Shown here: piece by piece, positions 1 to 7,242 of the stretch | How positions within the stretch are numbered: the stretch's first letter is position 1 | Layout of the letters: every line of letters starts with the position of its first letter | Assembly (NCBI RefSeq): GCF_012395185.1 | Contig: NZ_JAAZTU010000004.1 | Span: 1 to 45,830 of the forward strand | Length of the DNA: 45,830 nucleotides | Direction of reading: 5' to 3' | From: Vibrio aestuarianus | Lineage (GTDB): Bacteria; Pseudomonadota; Gammaproteobacteria; Enterobacterales; Vibrionaceae | The notes under the pieces: generated by a model | Databases searched by the model: none | What the model saw: only the letters and a program-made list of their open reading frames with translations | Told to the model about the DNA's origin: nothing | Made by a program: the position numbers and the translations under genes

Positions 1-130
1 TTTATGGTGGTTAATGTTTTGATTTGAATCAATAAATCTTTTAAAAACAATGATTTTAATTTTATTTTAAACCATAAAAAATATTTTAATGGTAATTTTG
101 TTGTAATTTTACTACATAAGCGGGGTGGGT

Positions 131-159
131 TTGACCTGCTCAATGTAAAATCAGACAAT
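131..159 (+). promoter_or_regulatory. Candidate sigma70 promoter for nfo
   Basis: TTGACC (131-136) and GACAAT (154-159) are separated by 17 nt, a fair match to a sigma70 promoter about 30 nt ahead of the nfo start. The -10 box matches four of six consensus positions, so this is a weak inference. The preceding 120 nt are very AT-rich and hold nothing else I can name. Confidence 0.3.
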
Positions 160-192
160 TAGAAACTAATGTTGAAAGTATAAAGTGATTTA

Positions 193-1086
193 ATGACAAA
201 CAGAAAACAAGGTATCGGAAATAAGTTTATTGGGGCTCATGTATCTGCCGCAGGTGGTGTCGATCAAGCCCCACTAAGAGCAAGAGAAATTGGGGCTAAT
301 GCATTTGCCTTGTTTACTAAAAATCAGCGGCAATGGGTGGCCAAGCCTTTAGAGGAGGCAACCATTCGTGCCTTTAAGGCCAATTGTTTGATGCTAGGGT
401 TTAATTCTGAACACATTCTGCCGCATGACTCCTATCTGATTAACTTGGGTGCTCCAGAAGCGGATAAGCTCGAAAAATCACGGCAAGCTTTTATCGATGA
501 AATGGAGCGCTGCCAACAACTTGGACTGACGTTACTTAATTTTCACCCTGGCAGCCATCTAAAAAAAGTGTCGGAAAGCGAGTGTCTTGCCACTATTGCC
601 GAGTCGATCAATTTGGCACATCAAGCTGTACCTGATGTGATTGCTGTTATTGAAAATACAGCTGGGCAAGGTACCAATTTAGGGTGGCGCTTTGAGCATT
701 TGGCGCAAATCATTAAACAAGTGAATGACAAATCACGAGTTGGAGTGTGTTTGGATACTTGTCACACCTTTACTGCTGGTTATGACCTACGCTCGACAGA
801 GGCTTGTGAGGCGACGTTTGCTGAGTTTGATCGCGTCGTCGGTATGCACTATTTACGGGCAATGCATATTAATGATTCAAAAGCAGAATTTGCTAGTCGA
901 GTCGATCGCCATCATTCACTGGGCAAAGGGGAAATCGGTTGGGCCTGTTTTGAATATATTGCTAAAGACTCACGATTTGATGGTATCCCTTTGATTTTAG
1001 AAACAATTGATCCTGATATTTGGTCACAAGAAATTCAGACACTAAGGCAATTTCATGTTGAATCGCTCTCTATAATTGAATCGTAA
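193..1086 (+). CDS. nfo: Endonuclease IV (AP endonuclease)
   Basis: Class II apurinic/apyrimidinic endonuclease of base-excision repair; it cuts the backbone 5' of abasic sites and removes 3'-blocking groups. The 297 aa product is slightly longer than E. coli Nfo (285 aa). The family N-terminus GAHVSAAGG begins near residue 14, followed by [12 protein letters not shown]. The metal-binding TIM-barrel motifs are visible: HPGSH (about residue 117), [38 protein letters not shown] and the C-terminal LILET. The ATG at 193 is the only reasonable start ahead of the conserved core, although its ribosome site (AAAGTG) is weak. It precedes ung, a second base-excision repair gene, with a small candidate gene in between. 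Confidence 0.97.
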   Translation: MTNRKQGIGNKFIGAHVSAAGGVDQAPLRAREIGANAFALFTKNQRQWVAKPLEEATIRAFKANCLMLGFNSEHILPHDSYLINLGAPEADKLEKSRQAFIDEMERCQQLGLTLLNFHPGSHLKKVSESECLATIAESINLAHQAVPDVIAVIENTAGQGTNLGWRFEHLAQIIKQVNDKSRVGVCLDTCHTFTAGYDLRSTEACEATFAEFDRVVGMHYLRAMHINDSKAEFASRVDRHHSLGKGEIGWACFEYIAKDSRFDGIPLILETIDPDIWSQEIQTLRQFHVESLSIIES

Positions 1087-1093
1087 CTAAAGT

Positions 1094-1153
1094 TGGCATC
1101 TTTCTTTCATAGTGGCTTATGCATAGCTAAGTCTGTAATGAAGGAGGATGCCA
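1094..1153 (+). promoter_or_regulatory. Hairpin covering the ribosome site of the 38-aa ORF
   Basis: The left arm 1094-1110 (TGGCATCTTTCTTTCAT) can pair with the right arm 1138-1153 (ATGAAGGAGGATGCCA) using Watson-Crick and G-U pairs plus one bulge; the core TGGCATC/GATGCCA is perfect. The right arm contains the whole strong Shine-Dalgarno AAGGAGG (1141-1147) of the small ORF that starts at 1156. No T-run follows, so it is not an ordinary terminator. Control of translation is inferred. Confidence 0.5.
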
Positions 1154-1155
1154 CT

Positions 1156-1272
1156 ATGTTTCATTCAATGCCACGTACTGTAAATACTCACAGACCTGTT
1201 CGACTACCAATACCTAACCGCCATGTTACGGGGCAAGGACATGCTCGAACGCCGCAACAAAAGTCTCATTAA
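1156..1272 (+). CDS. Candidate 38-aa small protein, His/Arg/Pro-rich
   Basis: An ATG-started 38-codon frame with a near-perfect Shine-Dalgarno (AAGGAGG, 8 nt before the ATG) lies between nfo and ung. The peptide begins MFHSMPRTVNTHRPVRLPIP and ends in QQKSH; it is basic, with several His, Arg and Pro, no Cys, no membrane segment and no signal peptide. I recognise no family. The strong ribosome site, and its position in the arm of a hairpin, argue for a real translated product or leader peptide rather than chance. Conservation in other Vibrio genomes would decide. Confidence 0.45.
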   Translation: MFHSMPRTVNTHRPVRLPIPNRHVTGQGHARTPQQKSH

Positions 1273-1359
1273 TCAGCTAAAGCTCTGTGAAGTTGACTCA
1301 TGCAGTAATGAGTATTTGTGGGTACAATGTTAGCCATACTTACTTCACAGGGCTCTTTT

Positions 1360-2040
1360 ATGACTCAATCACTGACTTGGCATGATGTTATCGGCCACGA
1401 AAAGCAACAAGACTATTTTCAGCAAACAATGGCGTTTGTAGAAAAAGAAAGGTCGTCAGGGAAAGTCATTTATCCTCCAGCTAATGATGTGTTCAACGCA
1501 TTTCGTTTTACTGAATTTGATGAAGTCAAAGTGGTTATCCTAGGGCAGGATCCTTACCATGGACCAAAGCAAGCGCATGGGTTGTGCTTTTCTGTATTAC
1601 CGGGGGTGAAAACGCCACCTTCTTTAGTCAATATGTATAAAGAACTGGCGCAGGATATTCCGGGTTTTCAAATTCCCTCGCATGGATATTTAAAAAGTTG
1701 GGCGCAACAAGGTGTGTTGTTACTCAATACGGTTTTGACCGTTGAACAAGGTCAAGCTCATTCGCATGCCAATACGGGGTGGGAAACGTTCACAGATAGA
1801 GTCATAGATGCTGTTAATCAGCAGTGTGATGGCGTGGTATTTTTATTGTGGGGAGCTCATGCCCAGAAAAAAGGCCGTATGATCGATCGCAGCAAACATC
1901 ATGTATTAATGGCTCCTCATCCTTCTCCTCTATCGGCCCATCGAGGCTTCTTTGGTTGTAAACATTTCTCTCAAACGAATCAATTACTTATCCAGCAAGG
2001 TAAAGAGCCTATTAATTGGCAACCTCTGCTCGATGAATGA
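1360..2040 (+). CDS. ung: Uracil-DNA glycosylase
   Basis: Family 1 uracil-DNA glycosylase: removes uracil from DNA to start base-excision repair. The 226 aa product has the water-activating loop GQDPYHG at residues 62-68, with Asp64 the catalytic aspartate as in E. coli Ung. It also has [28 protein letters not shown]-type (here [10 protein letters not shown]) and the minor-groove leucine loop [14 protein letters not shown] chose ATG 1360, which gives the usual N-terminus (TWHDV near residue 7) and has a CAGGG ribosome site; an in-frame upstream start at 1318 would add 14 residues not typical of the family. Confidence 0.98.
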   Translation: MTQSLTWHDVIGHEKQQDYFQQTMAFVEKERSSGKVIYPPANDVFNAFRFTEFDEVKVVILGQDPYHGPKQAHGLCFSVLPGVKTPPSLVNMYKELAQDIPGFQIPSHGYLKSWAQQGVLLLNTVLTVEQGQAHSHANTGWETFTDRVIDAVNQQCDGVVFLLWGAHAQKKGRMIDRSKHHVLMAPHPSPLSAHRGFFGCKHFSQTNQLLIQQGKEPINWQPLLDE

Positions 2041-2128
2041 TAATTTGATGTTTTTTCGAGCAGTGTCAAAGCGTGGAGTGCAATCTTTTTATACACTTAG
2101 CTAAAGTTATGTGTAATGGAGAAGCACA

Positions 2129-2680
2129 ATGATGATTGAAAGGATCCGAAGAGAGCATGGCTACATGGCGCGCTTGCTTGCAATTTTGCGTAGTAAATTG
2201 CACCAACTCAAGAATGAGCAAAGTGTTAACTATGCGTTGCTCAGAGAAATTGTAGATTATCTGGGGAGCCACTCCGAAACAGTGCACCACCCGAAAGAAG
2301 ACATCATTTATCGCTACTATATTGAACACTATGGTCAACAAAATGAGATCGAAAATTTAGAGAAAGAACACTCGGAACTATCGGGTATAACCCATGATTT
2401 CCTAGATATTGTCGATATGATTTTGCAAGATGCAGTGGTTCCACAGCATGTATTCATTGAGCAGTTAGAAGCGTTCATCTCTTCCCAGAAGCAGCATTTA
2501 GAACTTGAAGAGCAGTCGATACTTCCATTGATTAGTCAAACCTTTACCATTGCGGATTGGCAAGCGGTAGAGGTTCAATGGAGTCAATCAGAGGATGACC
2601 CGGTATTTGGTGAAACGATTGCAGAACAGTATCAGCAACTGGCTCAGCGAGTGAGACAAACCGCTTCTGAATGCCAATAA
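2129..2680 (+). CDS. Hemerythrin-like (HHE) domain protein
   Basis: A 183 aa soluble protein with a hemerythrin-type four-helix fold. Candidate iron ligands are in the expected order: His10 (RREHG), the His pair within SHSETVHHPKED (about residues 48-57), the following Glu, EKEHSEL (about residue 82) and QKQHLELEE (about residue 122). Proteins of this family bind a diiron centre and sense or carry O2, NO or peroxide; the role here is unknown. The ATG at 2129 is preceded by GGAG. It is a single-gene unit ended by the terminator at 2689-2723. Confidence 0.85.
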   Translation: MMIERIRREHGYMARLLAILRSKLHQLKNEQSVNYALLREIVDYLGSHSETVHHPKEDIIYRYYIEHYGQQNEIENLEKEHSELSGITHDFLDIVDMILQDAVVPQHVFIEQLEAFISSQKQHLELEEQSILPLISQTFTIADWQAVEVQWSQSEDDPVFGETIAEQYQQLAQRVRQTASECQ

Positions 2681-2688
2681 CGCGCAGT

Positions 2689-2723
2689 GAAAAAAGAGGC
2701 ATCTACTCAAGATGCCTCTTTTT
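2689..2723. terminator. Bidirectional intrinsic terminator
   Basis: GAGGCATCT (2696-2704), loop ACTCA, AGATGCCTC (2710-2718), with an A-run before and T5 after. It can end both the hemerythrin gene on the plus strand and the convergent DUF3545 gene on the minus strand. Confidence 0.9.
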
Positions 2724-2727
2724 ACGG

Positions 2728-2907
2728 TTAAATTTTGCTCAGTTCTGCTTCGAAGCAGACATCCATCTCCATCAATTCTCTTTGCAATCGTTTTTGATCT
2801 TGAATTAATTCTATTTCTCGCCACATTCGCTTTACTGGTTTAGCGCGGCTGGAGCGTATTTTCGTGATTTCCATTTCCAACATTTCGTCAAATTGCAAGC
2901 CTTCCAT
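2728..2907 (-). CDS. DUF3545 family small protein
   Basis: A 59 aa highly charged protein that I recognise as the DUF3545 family of Vibrio and relatives from its core KRMWREIELIQDQKRL followed by RELMEMD. It is probably helical; the biochemical function is unknown. An in-frame start 20 codons upstream exists, but ATG 2907 is preceded by AGAGG at good spacing and gives the usual short family length (start MEGLQFDEM). It is convergent with the hemerythrin gene and shares its terminator. Confidence 0.75.
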   Translation of the reverse strand: MEGLQFDEMLEMEITKIRSSRAKPVKRMWREIELIQDQKRLQRELMEMDVCFEAELSKI

Positions 2908-3449
2908 AAGCAACCTCTTGTTGTTGTGATTACGCCATGTCGTGCATTCTAGATAGCACATTTTCACTTAGCCTAACTATGATTTGTTTCTCATTTGTTT
3001 CCTTTTTATGAAGCTTTTATTGGATTTTGACCAGAATTTCACATTTTCAGTTGAGATGTTTGGTATGAAAAGCGAGCGATTAACCAAAGCAAACGATTTT
3101 ATTCATATTTGAGAATGTTAACTAATTGTTGTTTTGAGTGTTTTGACGTGGGTGGGTGGTTTTTTTTTGAGCGCTTAACGAAAAATAATTATCTAATTAT
3201 GCAAAATTCTTTAATCAATCGAATGAACCCTTGATTCTCAATGGCTGAGATTAAGTTGATGCAACTGAGTTTCTATGGTTGTTTTTTATTCTGCAATGTT
3301 GGTTTTTTGATTGTTATTTGTTTTATTGTTGTTGGTGTTTTGATTGATCTAATGTTAATCGAAGGTGATTTTATGGTGAAAAATAACATTTTAACTAAAC
3401 TTGATGCATATTGATTTTTCACCTTTCAGGTTGCATTATCCGTTCGTCA
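2908..3449. other. Long AT-rich intergenic region
   Basis: About 540 nt without a convincing gene between the DUF3545 gene (reading left) and the symporter leader (reading right). It is T-rich with many TTGATT/TTTTG runs. A possible weak promoter is TTGTTG (3326-3331) with TAATGT (3350-3355), 18 nt apart. A 13-codon frame MVKNNILTKLDAY starts at 3373 behind GAAGGTG (3361-3367) and could be a leader peptide. Neither is secure. Confidence 0.4.
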
Positions 3450-3614
3450 AAAAATACGCGGCCTCTGCAAAATGTGAGATCTCTCGCGTTTTGGATGAAT
3501 AGAACACATCTAATAATATCGATAAAAGCATGCTCGAAAGGATGTTGAACGAGACATGTGTGTTCTTTCATTAAATTTTCTGCGGCCAGCGCTATCACTC
3601 TATGAGAGGTTCTT
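3450..3614 (+). promoter_or_regulatory. Structured 5' leader of the alanine symporter gene
   Basis: Two strong stem systems lie directly before the symporter start. Stem 1 pairs ACGCG (3456-3460) with CGCGT (3485-3489). Stem 2 pairs AGAACACA (3501-3508) with TGTGTTCT (3559-3566), and nested in it CATGCTCG (3529-3536) pairs with CGAG-A-CATG (3550-3558). The 5' side carries a 20-nt one-sided bulge. CCTCT (3462-3466) and CTCTC (3481-3485) could pair with the ribosome site GAGAGG (3604-3609). I do not recognise an established riboswitch class. Confidence 0.45.
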
Positions 3615-5042
3615 GTGACAGACTTAATCAATTTAATGAATGATCTACTTTGGGGATCAATTCTTGTTTATCTTTTAGTCGGTGTTGGGGTTTACTTCAC
3701 CGTTCGCTTAGGGTTTATCCAGTTTCGCCACTTTGGCCACATGTTCAGTGTGCTAAAAAATAGCCGTAAAGCAGACAAAGCGGGTATCTCCTCTTTTCAA
3801 GCATTATGTACTAGCCTTGCTGCTCGTGTCGGTACCGGAAATATGGCGGGGGTTGCTGTTGCTCTAACCGCTGGTGGGCCTGGTGCTATTTTCTGGATGT
3901 GGTTAATCGCCATGTTAGGTATGGCTACTTCTTTTGCAGAAAGTACGCTTGCTCAGTTGTACAAAACTCGTGACAAAGACGGTAACTATCGTGGTGGGCC
4001 TGCCTACTACATGGAAAAAGGTCTTGGCATGCGTTGGATGGGGGTCTTGTTCTCTATCTTCCTTATTATCGCTTTCGGTTTGGTGTTCAATGCCGTTCAA
4101 GCAAACTCCATTGCTGGAGCAATGAATAACGCATTTGGCTTTGAACCGCTTCATGTGGGTATTTTCATTGTTGCGATTTCAGCCTTTGTTATTTTTGGTG
4201 GTATTCGTAAAATTGCACGCACCGCTGAATTGATTGTGCCTTTCATGGCATTAGCCTATCTAGCGATAGCAATGTTTGTGATGGTAACCAATATTGAAAA
4301 ATTGCCAGCCGTGCTCACGTTGATTTTCAAGAGCGCATTTGGCTTGCAAGAAGCCGCTGCGGGTGGTTTGGGTTACGCAATTGCACAAGCGATGATCAAT
4401 GGTATCAAGCGTGGTTTGTTCTCAAATGAAGCGGGTATGGGTTCTGCACCAAATGCTGCAGCATCTGCAACTCCCTATCCGCCGCATCCTGCTTCACAAG
4501 GTTATGTGCAAATGTTGGGTGTGTTTATCGATACTATCGTGATCTGTTCAGCGACGGTTGCCATTATCCTAATGTCTGGTGAATATGTACCACATGGTGA
4601 AATTACGGGTATTGAATTAACTCAGCGCGCGTTAAGTTCTCAAGTTGGTAGTTGGGGGAGCATCTTTGTTGCACTTGCGATTTTCTTCTTCGCCTTTACT
4701 TCCATTATTGCTAACTACTCCTATGCTGAAACCAACCTCATCTTTTTAGAGCATAACAATAAGAAAGGGTTAACAGTTTTCCGAATTGTATTCCTTTCTA
4801 TGGTGATGTTTGGTTCTTTGGCTACGTTGCCAACCGTATGGGCAATGGCGGATGTTTCGATGGGCTTGATGGCGATTGTTAACTTAGTGGCGATTCTGTT
4901 GCTGTCTGGCATCGTAATTAAACTGGCGAAAGACTATAACCGCCAGTTAAAGGCAGGCAAGGTTCCAACCTTTGATGCCAATGAATATCCAGAGCTAAAA
5001 TCCCAGTTAGAAGATGGTATTTGGGATAACAACAATAAATAA
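3615..5042 (+). CDS. Alanine/glycine:cation symporter (AGCS family, YaaJ type)
   Basis: Inner-membrane secondary transporter importing alanine or glycine with Na+ or H+. The 475 aa length, about 11 hydrophobic segments, and the signatures SLAARVGTGNMAGVA, FAESTLAQLYK, RGGPAYYMEKGLG and FSNEAGMGSAPNAAA are those of the AGCS family. The C-terminal stretch, ending in a YPEL-QLEDGIWD type tail, resembles E. coli YaaJ, and yaaA follows as in E. coli, so YaaJ is the likely ortholog. It starts at GTG 3615, preceded by GAGAGG 5 nt away. It is preceded by an unusually long structured leader and followed by a strong terminator. Confidence 0.93.
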   Translation: MTDLINLMNDLLWGSILVYLLVGVGVYFTVRLGFIQFRHFGHMFSVLKNSRKADKAGISSFQALCTSLAARVGTGNMAGVAVALTAGGPGAIFWMWLIAMLGMATSFAESTLAQLYKTRDKDGNYRGGPAYYMEKGLGMRWMGVLFSIFLIIAFGLVFNAVQANSIAGAMNNAFGFEPLHVGIFIVAISAFVIFGGIRKIARTAELIVPFMALAYLAIAMFVMVTNIEKLPAVLTLIFKSAFGLQEAAAGGLGYAIAQAMINGIKRGLFSNEAGMGSAPNAAASATPYPPHPASQGYVQMLGVFIDTIVICSATVAIILMSGEYVPHGEITGIELTQRALSSQVGSWGSIFVALAIFFFAFTSIIANYSYAETNLIFLEHNNKKGLTVFRIVFLSMVMFGSLATLPTVWAMADVSMGLMAIVNLVAILLLSGIVIKLAKDYNRQLKAGKVPTFDANEYPELKSQLEDGIWDNNNK

Positions 5043-5072
5043 CCATTGTTACGAACAATTGAATAGATTGGC

Positions 5073-5103
5073 AAAGCCATGCAGACACTGCATGGCTTTT
5101 TTT
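5073..5103 (+). terminator. Intrinsic terminator after the symporter gene
   Basis: AAAGCCATGCAG (5073-5084), loop ACA, CTGCATGGCTTT (5088-5099), continuing into a T7 run. Twelve perfect pairs. Confidence 0.93.
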
Positions 5104-5199
5104 GTACTCTGTTATCCATAAGATGAATTGAAGCCGTTGACTGCTTTGATTAAATAACCTCAACTCGGGTTAAATAATAAATATAGAGGAAAGAAAGGT

Positions 5200-5973
5200 A
5201 TGCTTATTGTTGTATCTCCAGCTAAAACGTTAGATTACGAATCCCCGCTAGTCACCAATAAATTCACTCAGCCTGAACTCGTCGATCATTCCGCGGAGCT
5301 CATTGAGGTATGTCGTCGTCTAACTCCTAGCGACATTTCTCAATTAATGAAGGTCAGTGATAAAATTGCTGGCTTGAATGTGGCACGTTTTGCTCAATGG
5401 AGTAAAACCTTCACTACAGATAATGCAAGGCCTGCTATTTTGGCTTTCAAAGGCGATGTTTATACTGGTTTTGAGGCTGAAACGTTATCAGATGCTGACT
5501 TTGATTATGCTCAACAGCATCTAAGAATGTTGTCTGGTTTGTACGGCCTGTTGAAGCCGCTTGATTTAATGCAGCCCTATCGTTTGGAAATGGGAACGAA
5601 ATTGAGCAATGCGAGAGGAGCTAATTTGTATCAGTTTTGGGGAGATATCATTACTGATAAGTTGAACCAAGCTCTGCAAGAGCAGGGGGATAATGTATTG
5701 ATTAATTTAGCCTCTAATGAATACTTTAAAGCCGTCAATCATAAAAAGTTAGATGGTCAGATCGTTACTCCCGTTTTTAAGGATTGTAAAAAAGGACAAT
5801 ATAAGGTCATCAGCTTTTATGCGAAAAAAGCGCGCGGCATGATGGCGCGTTATATCATCGATAATCAAGTGTCCTCGCTTGAGCAATTGACTCAGTTTGA
5901 TCGTGCAGGTTACTACTTTGTTGAACAAGAATCTTCAGCGACTGAGCTCGTTTTCAAGCGTGAAGAGCAGTAG
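5200..5973 (+). CDS. yaaA: Peroxide stress protein YaaA (UPF0246)
   Basis: A 257 aa cytoplasmic protein of the YaaA/DUF328 family. In E. coli it is induced by OxyR and limits free iron during H2O2 stress. The N-terminus [17 protein letters not shown], the motifs FKGDVYTG and [34 protein letters not shown]-like (here NLYQFWGD), NLASNEYFK and [13 protein letters not shown] are all characteristic, and the length is nearly the same as in E. coli. A GAGGAAAGAAAGG ribosome region precedes ATG 5200. It follows the AGCS symporter, as in E. coli, but is separated by a terminator. Confidence 0.96.
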   Translation: MLIVVSPAKTLDYESPLVTNKFTQPELVDHSAELIEVCRRLTPSDISQLMKVSDKIAGLNVARFAQWSKTFTTDNARPAILAFKGDVYTGFEAETLSDADFDYAQQHLRMLSGLYGLLKPLDLMQPYRLEMGTKLSNARGANLYQFWGDIITDKLNQALQEQGDNVLINLASNEYFKAVNHKKLDGQIVTPVFKDCKKGQYKVISFYAKKARGMMARYIIDNQVSSLEQLTQFDRAGYYFVEQESSATELVFKREEQ

Positions 5974-5983
5974 TGATATAGTT

Positions 5984-6109
5984 ATACCCTTCCTACTTGA
6001 AGTTGCAGCGGTGTTGGCTACGTTCCCTCACCCCAATCACATAGTTTATCTATGCTCATGGGGATTCACTTACTTGCCGCCTACCTGCAACTTCAAGTGG
6101 TTTGGGTAT
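5984..6109. repeat. Vibrio-type palindromic repeat element (126 bp)
   Basis: The outer arms 5984-6008 (starting ATACCC, ending ACTTGAAGTTGCAG) and 6085-6109 (starting CTGCAACTTCAAGTGG, ending GGGTAT) are an imperfect inverted repeat. The middle holds a second hairpin, CATAG-TTTAT-CTATG, flanked by CCCC and GGGG. I recognise the sequence as a non-coding palindromic element I have seen in Vibrio genomes. It has no coding capacity and could be mobilised in trans (MITE-like) or act as an mRNA stem. It begins 10 nt after yaaA and ends 10 nt before the next start codon. Confidence 0.75.
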
Positions 6110-6119
6110 AGGTGGTAAT

Positions 6120-6263
6120 ATGTGGCAGTGGTTGAAAAGGCAAATCTCACGTTATGATCGTTGGTGCGAAAGTATGGGGCTGACACCTGATAAAAAGCGC
6201 AGTTGTGTCCCTTATCGACAAGACCCGGCTACGGATAAAGAGACTAAACGTGAGCATCAGTAA
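6120..6263 (+). CDS. DUF5363 family microprotein (47 aa)
   Basis: A short frame beginning MWQWLKRQISRYDRWCESMG and continuing with LTPDKKRSCVPYRQDP. I recognise this as the DUF5363 family of short gammaproteobacterial proteins found next to tatD-like genes; the function is unknown. It is Trp/Arg-rich with two Cys and no signal peptide. The ATG is preceded by AGGTGG, which sits on the edge of the palindromic repeat. Its stop overlaps the chosen yjjV start by 14 nt, implying co-translation. Confidence 0.75.
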   Translation: MWQWLKRQISRYDRWCESMGLTPDKKRSCVPYRQDPATDKETKREHQ

Positions 6264-7035
6264 GTTACGTCTGTTTGATACTCATTGCCATCTTGATTTT
6301 TCTGTTTTTTCTGAAAATGTTGATCTACACATTAAACTTGCTCAGAAATCTGGAGTTGAGAAATTACTGGTTCCAGCGATTGGTCCAAGCAATTGGCAGC
6401 GAGTTGCTCAGTTGGCGGAAAGTTATCCTGCTCTCTATTTTTCTTTAGGTTTTCATCCTTATTTTTTATCTCAATCATCACATTCTTATATAGATCAGTT
6501 TGAACAAGCGTTAGATAACAGACACGAGAAGTGCCTGGCTTTAGGGGAATGTGGTCTTGATTTCGCTATAGATGTTGACTCTAAGTTGCAAGAATCGATG
6601 TTTGAAGTTCAAATTGAGTTAGCGAAAAAGACGGCTTTACCTCTTATAATACATAGCCGCAAAGCTCACAATCGTGTTCTCCAGCTTTTGAAAAAACACC
6701 ACTTTAACCAAGGTGGAATATTACACGCCTTTTCCGGAAGTGAGCAGCAAGCGAGGCAGTTTATTGATCTTGGTTTTAAAATTGGAGTGGGGGGAATCAT
6801 CACCTATCCAAGGGCCAATAAAACTCGTTTGGCCATTTGTGCTTTGCCTATCGAAAGTTTAGTGCTCGAAACGGATGCACCAGATATGCCGTTGAATGGC
6901 TTACAAGGTAAAGTGAATCACCCTAAATATCTGCCAATTATTGTGCAAACGCTTGCTTTACTAAGGGGACAGTCAGAGCAATCGATTGCTGAGGCTTTAT
7001 GGGCAAATAGTCACTCGCTGCTATTTTCTTTGTGA
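6250..7035 (+). CDS. yjjV: TatD-family metal-dependent hydrolase YjjV
   Basis: A TIM-barrel metallohydrolase of the TatD DNase family, 261 aa, closest to E. coli YjjV. Visible metal motifs are FDTHCHLDF near the N-terminus, GECGLDF, IIHSRKAHN, GILHAFSGS and LLETDAPDMPL-type (here LVLETDAPDMPLNG). I place the start at GTG 6250, which puts FDTHCH at residue 9 as in the family and overlaps the upstream microprotein gene; an earlier in-frame GTG at 6205 would add 15 basic residues. Linkage to nucleoside catabolism (nupC and deo follow) parallels E. coli, where yjjV sits beside deoC. Substrate unknown; nuclease or 3'-end trimming activity is known for TatD relatives. Confidence 0.9.
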   Translation: MSISKLRLFDTHCHLDFSVFSENVDLHIKLAQKSGVEKLLVPAIGPSNWQRVAQLAESYPALYFSLGFHPYFLSQSSHSYIDQFEQALDNRHEKCLALGECGLDFAIDVDSKLQESMFEVQIELAKKTALPLIIHSRKAHNRVLQLLKKHHFNQGGILHAFSGSEQQARQFIDLGFKIGVGGIITYPRANKTRLAICALPIESLVLETDAPDMPLNGLQGKVNHPKYLPIIVQTLALLRGQSEQSIAEALWANSHSLLFSL

Positions 7036-7082
7036 ATGAATTCGAAATGAAATGTATGGCTAGTGATTTTTGTATCAGTAAA

Positions 7083-7100
7083 TGGTGAGTTGGCTCACAT
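7083..7100 (+). promoter_or_regulatory. Probable CRP-cAMP binding site upstream of nupC
   Basis: TGGTGAGTTGGCTCACAT contains GGTGA-N6-TCACA, one mismatch from the CRP consensus TGTGA-N6-TCACA. Its centre (7091) lies about 93 nt before the predicted transcription start, a helical phase compatible with class I activation. CRP control is known for nucleoside transport genes in E. coli and Vibrio. Confidence 0.7.
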
Positions 7101-7149
7101 AAGTGAGTGAATGCGAGCTGAATCTTATAAGAAAGTGTGAGGCTGGCAT

Positions 7150-7178
7150 TACTTTATCTAAGGAGGGATGAGTATAAT
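7150..7178 (+). promoter_or_regulatory. nupC promoter
   Basis: A perfect -10 box TATAAT (7173-7178) is paired with a very poor -35 (TACTTT, 7150-7155, 17-nt spacer). A good -10 with no -35 fits an activator-dependent promoter and agrees with the CRP site just upstream. Confidence 0.55.
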
Positions 7179-7242
7179 CACCTCGCTTTATAGCTCCATT
7201 TTGTAACACGCCAATAAATAACTTATAAGGAAGTCATAAACT

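Noticed and set aside
3450..3614. Glycine riboswitch before the alanine symporter
   Set aside because: The conserved glycine-aptamer core sequences I would expect are not present; structure is different.
3419..3631. 70-codon minus-strand frame over the symporter leader
   Set aside because: Covers the structured leader and runs into the symporter start; no family motif.
5897..6118. 73-codon frame through the palindromic repeat
   Set aside because: It starts inside yaaA and translates the repeat; no ribosome site and no family motif.
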